From Pseudoalteromonas citrea (GTDB lineage Bacteria > Pseudomonadota > Gammaproteobacteria > Enterobacterales > Alteromonadaceae), in assembly GCF_000238375.3 (NCBI RefSeq), contig NZ_AHBZ03000021.1, positions 372,001 through 436,000 of the forward strand: a stretch of 64,000 nucleotides of DNA, in the 5' to 3' direction. The first letter of the stretch is position 1. The number at the start of each line of letters is the position of its first letter. Position numbers and translations under genes: made by a program. Positions 57,801 to 64,000 of this stretch are shown one piece after another. The notes beneath the pieces are model-generated. The model had not been told where the DNA came from. It ran no database searches and was given only the letters and a program-made list of their open reading frames with translations.

Positions 57801-60800
57801 AGATCACCGTTTCAGTCGGACCATAGACATTAATAACGCGGCCAAACGTGGCTTGTAGCTTTGACAGTAAATCCATGTCGAGTGCTTCACCGCCTACCAA
57901 GCAGGTAATATGAGGAAATGTCAGCCCTGTTAGCATGGGTAATAACGTTCTAAACACTGACGGTGTTTGCTGGATCATGGTTAACGTGGTGTCAGTTTTT
58001 AAACGATTAACCGTCAAATCTAACTGGCAGAGTGTGACTGTGCCGCCCCGTAACAATGGCATACCGTACTCTAAGCCAAAAATATCAAAGGTGAAGGTCG
58101 TTAAAGACAGGATATTCGGGCATGCGTTCTGCACTTCAAAGTGCGTTAAAAAATCAACAAAAGCGCCATGCTCAATCATGACCCCTTTTGGTTGACCCGT
58201 GGTACCTGATGTATAAATAACATACGCCAAATCTGAAGGAGCTACATGATAATCACAATAGGGAGCAAAGCTCTCAGCGAGTGGCTCTTGATTCACCGCA
58301 ACATACCGTAACGGCAATGCACGTTCGTCATCTTCGACATCATTGTTGTGTGCATCAACACAGATCACGCGTGCTTGCGTGTCTTGGGCAATAAACGCTT
58401 GTCGCGCTTGAGGGTAATCAACCCCTACCGGCACATAGGCAGCACCGGCTTTTAATATGCCGAGAATGGCTACGAGCAAGTCTAAACTGCGCGTCATTCT
58501 CACCAAAATCAGTTCACCGCGTTCGACCTGATGTACCTGACGCAAAGTGTGCGCAAAATACGATGCCGACTCAGCCAATTGTTGGTAAGTCAATGATTGG
58601 CCATTATATGTTGCTGCAATGCTATATGGTTTGGCTGCTGCGATTGCGTCAAACTCATGGACAAACGTGCTGGGCTTTGAGGCGCTGTCGGTTTTGTTCA
58701 AATCATAAATAAGCTGGTGCTGTTGATGGGTGCTAAGCAACGTAAAATCAGCCAACCGCTGCTGCGGGTAAGCCGTCATGCTCGATAGTAGTTCTTGGTA
58801 ATGCGATAAAAATTGTTCAATACTGGCCTTACTAAACAAGGCCGTGGCCCAGTTCATAGCCAATGTCAGTTGCTGCGCGTTGCGACTGACATATAACGAC
58901 ATATCTTGTTTTGCAACATGGTAGTACGGTGATAAATCAACTTGCTCAAGGCCAATCTGCGCATGTGCAGTCTCTTGCTCAGAAAACTCATCAATCGAAA
59001 ACATCACCTGATAAATCGGGTGCCGTGAACTGTCTCTTGGGACAGACAAATCATCTACAATTTGTTCAAATGGCACATCTTGATTGTGTTGTGCTTGCTC
59101 TACCGTATGTGTCACTTGGGCCAAAAGGTCAAACAAAGATGCTGTGCCATTAACCTGGGTTCGCAGCGGCACGGTATTCACAAACAAACCAATCAGCTGC
59201 ATCACATCAGGGTGATGCCGGTTCGCCATTGGCGTGCCAACAACAATATCACTTTGCCCTGAGTACTTACTCAGTAACACATTGAATACCGTCAACATCA
59301 CACTAAATAAGCTACATCCCTGCTGCTGCGCGAAATGCGTTAATTGATCCGATAAATCAGGGTCTAGTGTAGTAACAATATTATCACCCTGATATTGAAA
59401 TTTAGCTGGCCTGCTGCCTTTGGTGGGCAGTCTCAACGTTTCATAGCCGGCGAGTTTTTCTGACCAATAGTCTCTCTGTCGTTGAAATTCATCGGATCCT
59501 AAAAACTGTCGCTGCCACTGCGCAAAGTCACCATATTGAATGGGTAACGCCTCTAGCGTCAGTGGTTTTTGCTGTTTCGCTTGCTCATAATAAGCTAACA
59601 ATTCTTGATAAAAGATCCCGGTACTCCACCCATCAAATGCAATATGGTGAAAGTTAATTAACAGGTAGGTGGTTTTCTCTGAGTTACCCGCCACTGAGTA
59701 ACATATCGCTCGTATCGGTAAGTCACGTGCTAAATCAAAAATGTGATTAATATCTTGATGCACCCTGCTTTCAAAACCATCTTTACTCAGCCTCACATGT
59801 TCAAGCTCAAAGTGTGCTTCAGGTAACACCACTTGAACCTGTTCGTCATCTGCGCTTTTAACAATGCTGCGCAGTATTTGATGACGATTAACAATGGCCT
59901 TGAGCGCCACTTCTAAACTCGGCACATGACATTCTGTAAGCTTCAGTAATAGCGGTATATTAAACGCATGAGTGCCCTGTTCGTATTCGTGAACAAACCA
60001 CAATCGCTGCTGAGAAAATGATAAATTAGCATGGGGTTGCTGGCGCACAGCAATACGACGTCGCGCCCCCGTGCCGCACTGTGCTAACACCGCTGAGATG
60101 GTTTTAGCTTTAAACAACAGTGCCAAGGAGATCTGTCGCTCTAATTTTTGAGACATACTTTGGCAAAGCGAAATCGCCAAAATTGAATTGCCGCCTAATT
60201 TAAAAAAGTCATCGTGCACCCCGACTCGCTCTAATTTAAGCGCTGCGGCCCAAATTTGTGCAACAAGAATTTCTTGCTCTGACTGAGGTGCTTGATAGTT
60301 ATCAGATGCAAATGTTGGTGGTTTAAGCGCTTTTCGATCTAATTTTCCGTTAGCAGATAACGGGAATTGCGCTAAGTGTACAAACACTTTTGGCACCATG
60401 TAATCGGGTAAGTTTTGTTCCAGCGTACGTTCTAGTTGCCCATCGCTGATTGGCTCTTTTGCCACATAATAGCCCACCAGCACCTGATCATTACCACGCT
60501 CAACTACGTTTACCAGGGCCTGTAAAACTTGCGGGTGTTGGCAAAGCTGTACTTCAATTTCTGTTAACTCTATACGCAAGCCGTGCAATTTAATTTGAAA
60601 GTCACTGCGCCCTAAATACAGGAGTTCACCCTCGCGATTAAACTTAACCTTATCGCCGGTTTTATACATGCGATTGGCACCCATAATATCACAGCTTGGG
60701 TCAAAAAAAGGATTGGCTAAAAACCGAGCTTGCGTCAACTCATCACGATTTAAATACCCTTTTGCCACGCCTGTACCTGCAATATACAGTTCTCCTTCAG

Positions 60801-63423
60801 TGCCAATTGGCACCTGACGCTGCTGATCATCAAGTGCATACACTAAGGTGTTTTGAATAGGCTTACCAATGGGTACGCTCTGTTTTACTGCAGCGCATGG
60901 GTAATACGTTGAGTCGATGGCTGTTTCAGTTGGGCCATATAAATTATGTAATTGGCAACCTCCCAACTGATGGTGGTTTAAGGCATTAAACAATTCAACT
61001 TGCGGCAGCGCCAAGGCTTCGCCCGAAGTAAATATGTAACGTAAGCTTTTAGGTATGCTTAACCCACGCTGTTGTATATCTTGTAAAAACAAATTAAACA
61101 TAGAAGGCACAAAATGCACCACAGAAACACCTTCTTGTTCAATCAATTGATATAAACGCTGCGGGTCTTTATGCACGTTTGGGGGAGCCATCACTACACT
61201 TGCCCCATAACAATGCGCCCAAATAAGCTCCCATACCGATACATCAAAATTATAAGGCGTTTTTTGCAACACAATATCACTGGGTGTGAGCGGATACGTG
61301 CTTTGCATCCAATCAATGCGATTAAGTAACGACAGATGAGAGAGCATCACGCCCTTAGGCTGACCCGTTGTGCCCGATGTATAGATTAAGTACGCCAAAT
61401 CTTGTAAGGCGTTATCGCAAGCTACGGGCGCTTTAAGCTGATCTAAAATATACAGGCTATTTATCGCCACCACGTTGTTAGGGTCTAACTCGGGTAATTC
61501 ATCTAACAGTGCCAGCTTTTCATACTGTAAGCTCAAAATCATCTGTGCTTGCGTATCTGCTAAGATGAACGCTTTTCGCGCTTTAGGAAGCGCAGGGTCA
61601 ATAGGCACGTACGCAGCACCAACTTTATGAATCGCTAATATAGCGGGGATCATTTCTAATGAGCGTTCCATCACCAGTGCAAACACGCTCTTTCTTGGCT
61701 CATCAACATGATGTGTTATCCAATGCGCAAGCTGGTTCGTATATTCATCCAACGCCTGATAGCTCATCTGCTGTTGTTTATATTTAAGCGCACAGTGCGC
61801 GGGGGATGCCGCCGCTGCTTCGGTAAATAATGCGGTTACTGTGTGCTCCGGCAATGCTTTATAGGTGTCACAGCCATGCTGGTGTAAAAATGCCCGCTCT
61901 TCTTCGAGTACCACATCAACCTGTGACACAGTGTGCGACATATCATTAATGTAATGAGCTAAAACGCGCTGATACCGCGCAACAATACGCTGCACCGTCT
62001 CATCATCAAACAGGGCGCTCGCGTAATTAAAATAACCACTTAACACACCATTAGAGTCAGTTAAGTACAGAGAAAGGTCGTATTTTGCGACCTGATATTG
62101 TTCAGCTAGTGGATAAGGTACAAATTGTGTTGTGTCTGCTTCATCGGCTTTATCAAAACAAAACAATACTTGAAACAGCGGGTGCATATTGAGCGTGCGA
62201 TCTAAGTCCAGCGCATCAACCACCACATCAAAAGGCAATTCTTGATGTTTTAGCGCATCAATCACATGTGCATGGGTTTGTTTTACTAACTCGCTGCAGC
62301 TAATGCTAGGGTCTACATCATGGCGAGTAGCTTGGGTATTTGTAAAAAAGCCAACCAGCGACTCGGTGCCTTCAATCTCACGATTGGCAACCACTGATCC
62401 GGTTACTATATCCGTTTGATTCGCCAGCTTACTCAACAGCATAACAAAGCTTGATAACAATAAACTGTAAAGGCTTGCGCCATGCGCTTGTGCCAGTTTG
62501 CTCAGCGCTGCACTGTCGGCGAGCGATAGCTCGAACGGTATATTCTTTCCAGCATAACTGGCTTTTTCAGGTCGCGGCTTATCAAGCGGTAGGTTAAGCG
62601 TTTCTGCGCCCGCTAGGTGTGAACGCCAAAAGGTAATTTGCTTTTGCCACTGGGCACTGTCTTTTTGATGGTTCTGCCAATAAGCGTAATCTGCATACTC
62701 AAAGCGTAGAGTGGGTAAATCAATTGACTGGCCTTGTAACTGCGCTTCATACACCTGTTTAAGCTCTGCGAGAAATACGCCAGCACTCCAGCCATCAAAG
62801 GCAATATGATGAATATTGATCAGGACCACATTTTGTTCAGAGGCAACCGCGTCGCTAATATGATAATGACTTATTCTCACCGGTGGCTCATCGGTTAAGT
62901 TAAAAATATGCTGAATATCGTCACCAAGTAATGCCGTCACTGATTGTGTGTTAGTTTCATGGTGTATTAGCGACACTGAAGCACACCTAAGCACCTGCTG
63001 CTGAGCATTGCTATTATGCTGCACAAAGACACTGTTGAGCACCGAGTGACGAGTAACTAAGTAGGTTATTGCCCGTTCAAAACACGCCGCATCAAAGTGT
63101 GGCACATACAAACACAACGGAATGGTATAGGCGTTACTGCCCTGCTCTAACTGCTCAATAAACCACAGCCGCTGCTGGGCATAAGACATGGGCTTGATTG
63201 TATCGCCACACCGATATATCTGGGGTAAAGCTCTGGGCTCTTGTTCAATGCCTGCTTGTAGCAAAATATCAATTAGCGCTTGTTTATTGGCTTTTATTAA
63301 ATCAAACCAATAGGTTTTATCTTCTAATGGCTGACGTAGTTTAAACTTTAACTTATCGCCCGATTCAACCCAAAGCAGCATCTGTAAATCATTTACTTTA
63401 TACAATAACTCCAATGCATTCAT
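51802..63423 (-). CDS. Non-ribosomal peptide synthetase, terminal three modules
   Basis: 3873 residues. The order is: TubC-type N-terminal docking domain (1-~57); C1 (HHIAFDGWSAG ~204); A1 (YTSGTTGQPKG ~679); carrier 1 (LGGNSI ~1075); C2 (~1258); A2 (~1736); carrier 2 (~2112); C3 (~2292); A3 (~2775); carrier 3 with GGDSI (~3149), the form usual before epimerases; epimerisation domain (HHLLIDAVSW ~3337, EGHGRE); and thioesterase (GWSFGG Ser ~3719, His ~3840). All condensation HHxxxDG motifs are intact. Specificity residues read by hand suggest serine for A1 (DVWHFSLID) and glycine for A2 (DILQLGVIW); A3 (DAAIIGEIT) is unassigned. The last residue would be epimerised before release. Confidence 0.93.
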   Translation of the reverse strand: MNALELLYKVNDLQMLLWVESGDKLKFKLRQPLEDKTYWFDLIKANKQALIDILLQAGIEQEPRALPQIYRCGDTIKPMSYAQQRLWFIEQLEQGSNAYTIPLCLYVPHFDAACFERAITYLVTRHSVLNSVFVQHNSNAQQQVLRCASVSLIHHETNTQSVTALLGDDIQHIFNLTDEPPVRISHYHISDAVASEQNVVLINIHHIAFDGWSAGVFLAELKQVYEAQLQGQSIDLPTLRFEYADYAYWQNHQKDSAQWQKQITFWRSHLAGAETLNLPLDKPRPEKASYAGKNIPFELSLADSAALSKLAQAHGASLYSLLLSSFVMLLSKLANQTDIVTGSVVANREIEGTESLVGFFTNTQATRHDVDPSISCSELVKQTHAHVIDALKHQELPFDVVVDALDLDRTLNMHPLFQVLFCFDKADEADTTQFVPYPLAEQYQVAKYDLSLYLTDSNGVLSGYFNYASALFDDETVQRIVARYQRVLAHYINDMSHTVSQVDVVLEEERAFLHQHGCDTYKALPEHTVTALFTEAAAASPAHCALKYKQQQMSYQALDEYTNQLAHWITHHVDEPRKSVFALVMERSLEMIPAILAIHKVGAAYVPIDPALPKARKAFILADTQAQMILSLQYEKLALLDELPELDPNNVVAINSLYILDQLKAPVACDNALQDLAYLIYTSGTTGQPKGVMLSHLSLLNRIDWMQSTYPLTPSDIVLQKTPYNFDVSVWELIWAHCYGASVVMAPPNVHKDPQRLYQLIEQEGVSVVHFVPSMFNLFLQDIQQRGLSIPKSLRYIFTSGEALALPQVELFNALNHHQLGGCQLHNLYGPTETAIDSTYYPCAAVKQSVPIGKPIQNTLVYALDDQQRQVPIGTEGELYIAGTGVAKGYLNRDELTQARFLANPFFDPSCDIMGANRMYKTGDKVKFNREGELLYLGRSDFQIKLHGLRIELTEIEVQLCQHPQVLQALVNVVERGNDQVLVGYYVAKEPISDGQLERTLEQNLPDYMVPKVFVHLAQFPLSANGKLDRKALKPPTFASDNYQAPQSEQEILVAQIWAAALKLERVGVHDDFFKLGGNSILAISLCQSMSQKLERQISLALLFKAKTISAVLAQCGTGARRRIAVRQQPHANLSFSQQRLWFVHEYEQGTHAFNIPLLLKLTECHVPSLEVALKAIVNRHQILRSIVKSADDEQVQVVLPEAHFELEHVRLSKDGFESRVHQDINHIFDLARDLPIRAICYSVAGNSEKTTYLLINFHHIAFDGWSTGIFYQELLAYYEQAKQQKPLTLEALPIQYGDFAQWQRQFLGSDEFQRQRDYWSEKLAGYETLRLPTKGSRPAKFQYQGDNIVTTLDPDLSDQLTHFAQQQGCSLFSVMLTVFNVLLSKYSGQSDIVVGTPMANRHHPDVMQLIGLFVNTVPLRTQVNGTASLFDLLAQVTHTVEQAQHNQDVPFEQIVDDLSVPRDSSRHPIYQVMFSIDEFSEQETAHAQIGLEQVDLSPYYHVAKQDMSLYVSRNAQQLTLAMNWATALFSKASIEQFLSHYQELLSSMTAYPQQRLADFTLLSTHQQHQLIYDLNKTDSASKPSTFVHEFDAIAAAKPYSIAATYNGQSLTYQQLAESASYFAHTLRQVHQVERGELILVRMTRSLDLLVAILGILKAGAAYVPVGVDYPQARQAFIAQDTQARVICVDAHNNDVEDDERALPLRYVAVNQEPLAESFAPYCDYHVAPSDLAYVIYTSGTTGQPKGVMIEHGAFVDFLTHFEVQNACPNILSLTTFTFDIFGLEYGMPLLRGGTVTLCQLDLTVNRLKTDTTLTMIQQTPSVFRTLLPMLTGLTFPHITCLVGGEALDMDLLSKLQATFGRVINVYGPTETVIWSCAYDCTNSSNAAVIGRPLANEKCYLLDENLQPVPKGVVGELFIGGAGLARGYLNRSELTDQRFIHNPFASKADRDRGFNRLYKTGDLAFMHDDGNIQFLGRSDFQVKINGHRVETAEIEALISEFATISQVVVMICKVNQQDYLTAYFVAPDTVNIDQLRQHLRSKLPDHMIPAAFVQIAQFTLSANGKLDRKVLPIPEFTVYEYVAPVSDLEKQLCAIWQDVLTVEQVGVTDDFFMLGGNSILAIHVINKVRQQLDIEVSIHDLFEHNHIRSLIEHGLGRQAVKILPANTRRYPLSFAQQRLWFIEQFDSHSAAYQIPILLKLTDGADDACIELAIRAILIRHQVLRTCIKEDSSGFYQDVQPETVFMLKRVLVEGEPSEAQLATLWQAEFDLTRQIPLQAYIVEGKTSTYLLINIHHIAFDGWSIELFMHELNQHYCHFTLDERLSVPALPIQYKDFAVWQRAYLAEGESERQLSYWQTQLTGLPTLQLFADKPRPTQLNFSGAHVSRVLDISMSKSLIDMAKEKGVSLNTLMLSAYYLLLHKYTGQADIVLGTPVANRHINGIDQLVGFFVNTLTLRVPINKQARFDELLGTVAQVSNAAQDHQDVPFEAVVERLNLPQDGSRHPIFQLMFAQQNFGESAVDAHWYRHEQAKLDQPFAKYDLSVVVANHQGKLVCTMNYATALFDHARISQMLDHYVYILEQVLHSTEQAIKDYTVLAPAAIRTLVDGLPALAYSPDQRLEQQFSHCASKTPHANALITPDHTLSYAQLNEQANKLARYIRAHHSWQQAQLNKDTQGTPLVAVLMEGCHDLLLSQLAILKAGAAFVPIDVRNPPDRVSYILSDTQSCLLLTQRQHRDTLTDTAVAAVISVDECEYSQLPAHELNLNLSPSDLAYVIYTSGTTGQPKGVMIEHSQINYTLAEQAKNYQLTDDSVFYMGISPAFDASIAIIYGALCQGGALLLTEGVDFTSEQLQQVTHLIVAASVLDSLDPQYFPNLKCVIYGADKASDAALNAFSYANIFVEYGVTECAITSTYKAIKSGEQASIGKPLLSNHVYILDDELKPLPTGCVGEIVISGPALSRGYLNLPQQTNMSFIGNPLFSFYEQQGHASAFARVYRTGDLGRINSAGNIEFFGRRDGQVKLRGQRIELAEINKALCTLDAVVNTYTCVHHHNETELLVSYYVAPMPINEANAFAHLKQLLPVYMHPSVLVHMAAMPLTLNGKLDVAKLPEPQLSISQIVPATTPMQQSVMAAWVSLLSSTSLSILDDFFMVGGDSILSIQLSARLKRLGYQLSVKDIFTHRTIATQSALLEQQGKREEIHAEQGNLTGTFALSAIQNWFFNQCEMGYIKAPNHWNQSFLLRVPGAEIAHIQACIDDVVRQHDILRVRFEKIDSGAIVQVYNSSAENRVNLLDARHMSDEVLHRKLTEWQAEFDIIHGPLVRFGYITGIDDGFSLLYVACHHLLIDAVSWRIISDDFQACFQNDPLPEKTSSYRQWVNKCEDYSTCYPQEIRYWQQVLNCLPNIKQAAKTGQSTVGTGELSVEATTALLKVANNAGLGQVHELLLSSFAIALYQHSGHVMQGICLEGHGREAIFDELDVSRTVGWFTSYYPVLLQVYAQHNEIDIARTCLFNKELLGRIPNNGVGYALLESTLNNTHRLPQVSFNYLGQLSKQADLPWQIVSQFSGENSHSSNQSPHELAFNGAIVQGKLQFSIESKLDPHVGQTLADGICQCLAQLVQQVNTSDALPMHSPIDSKDYVPFEVYNPEASDPWFILPPAQGGSESYQKHLVPRLSNTHLVLFNNYLNTTSRELHNIDFQQLAISHIAMMKTLQPQGPYRVMGWSFGGVLALEIIKQLAVIGEQVEQLVLVDCYLNYQAAIAHSAKLQSLLSHQQLQDDINYRYTPNSPKLVLPANTHLYKAQHSSGHDHGALFTAVEQYYLATNDNHLSDYALSDTLIIEPIPCSHYEVFSNAEVVSKIAATMKLHTAAESTPAT

Positions 63424-63426
63424 CGC

Positions 63427-64000
63427 TTAGAACTCCCCTGTTTCTTCTTCAACTTGGCTTGATGCCGTTAGGTATTCATCTAACTTAATCACGCTTTGGT
63501 GCTCAAATAAGTCAGCTACTCTGACATTAATAGCAAAATGCTCTGTCAGCTTTTGACACAAGGTGATCGCTAAAATCGAATTCCCTCCTAAGCTAAAGAA
63601 GTCATCATCAATCCCTACTTTTTGTATGCTTAATGCTTCTGCAAATAAGGCGCATATGGCACGCTGAGACTCGGTGCTTGGCGCTGTAAAACTCCTTTGT
63701 GGCACATCAGGGTCTGGCAAGGAGTGGCGGTCAATTTTCCCGCTGCTGGTATAACTAAACTGTGCTACTTGTACAAATACACTGGGGATCATATAGCTGG
63801 GGACGACTTGACTTAAGTGCCTTACAAGATCGGCTGGAGCCAACTCAACATCGCCACTAACGTAGCCAACTAGGTTATCTGCGCCAGCGGTTTTGAGCAC
63901 TTTTACCACACATTGATTAACGTGCTCATGCTGAGCCAAACGGTGTTCGATTTCTTCAAGCTCTACCCTGTAGCCTCTGATCTTGACTTGAAAGTCAGCT
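63427..64000 (-). CDS. Upstream NRPS, C-terminal end (runs off the right edge)
   Basis: At least 191 codons remain open to the edge. They encode the end of an adenylation domain (DFQVKIRGYRVELEEIE) and a carrier domain (LGGNSILAI), then an acidic tail (SSQVEEETGEF). The tail abuts the TubC dock of the next protein (3 nt gap between genes), which suits protein-protein hand-over. The apparent internal start at 63939 is not real, since the A-domain motif continues upstream. Confidence 0.92.
   Translation of the reverse strand, partial: ADFQVKIRGYRVELEEIEHRLAQHEHVNQCVVKVLKTAGADNLVGYVSGDVELAPADLVRHLSQVVPSYMIPSVFVQVAQFSYTSSGKIDRHSLPDPDVPQRSFTAPSTESQRAICALFAEALSIQKVGIDDDFFSLGGNSILAITLCQKLTEHFAINVRVADLFEHQSVIKLDEYLTASSQVEEETGEF

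Overview
The window looks like chromosomal DNA of a marine gammaproteobacterium, most likely Pseudoalteromonas or a close relative. This rests on codon use and protein character, a MetJ-type operator before metA, the REP-like palindromes and the P2-type tail genes; no rRNA or tRNA was seen to confirm it. Nearly everything is on the minus strand, so the genes read from right to left.

1-7.1 kb is housekeeping DNA: the start of a TPR-like exported protein, a periplasmic solute-binding-like protein, and a methionine operon metA - metH(N) - metH(C). Here the cobalamin-dependent methionine synthase is split exactly between its homocysteine and folate/B12 modules. A consensus MetJ operator lies between metA and a divergent EamA permease.

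7.5-21.5 kb encodes a complete P2-like contractile tail and no head: late-control protein D, X, U, a 1392-residue tape measure, E/E' chaperones, tube, sheath, gp25/W, PAAR tip, spike V, a tail-completion-like protein, a fibre with its chaperone, a collar protein, and baseplate proteins I and J. No capsid, terminase, integrase, repressor or lysis gene is visible, so this is best read as a tailocin (phage-tail-like particle).

21.6-25.9 kb has no genes. It is a dense array of about 20 copies of a ~105 bp double-palindrome (REPIN-like) element in a ~347 bp higher-order period, with further repeated blocks.

25.9-51.6 kb is a very large receptor-binding and baseplate accessory region. It holds two more J-I baseplate pairs, a DUF4815-type collar set, at least four further fibres, chaperones, and a second REP family flanking one J/I/fibre block. 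Short degenerate tandem repeats sit at the module junctions. One fibre gene is interrupted by a 1307 bp IS256-family element with an exact 8 bp target duplication; removing it in silico restores a 1109-residue frame. Three J-I pairs serving one sheath/tube set is the most unusual feature of the window.

51.8-64 kb is the end of a non-ribosomal peptide synthetase cluster: the tail of an upstream NRPS, then a 3873-residue terminal NRPS (TubC dock - C-A-T - C-A-T - C-A-T - E - TE). Its first two adenylation domains carry serine-like and glycine-like specificity codes. The NRPS and the tailocin read in the same direction, and both plausibly act in antagonism between microbes.
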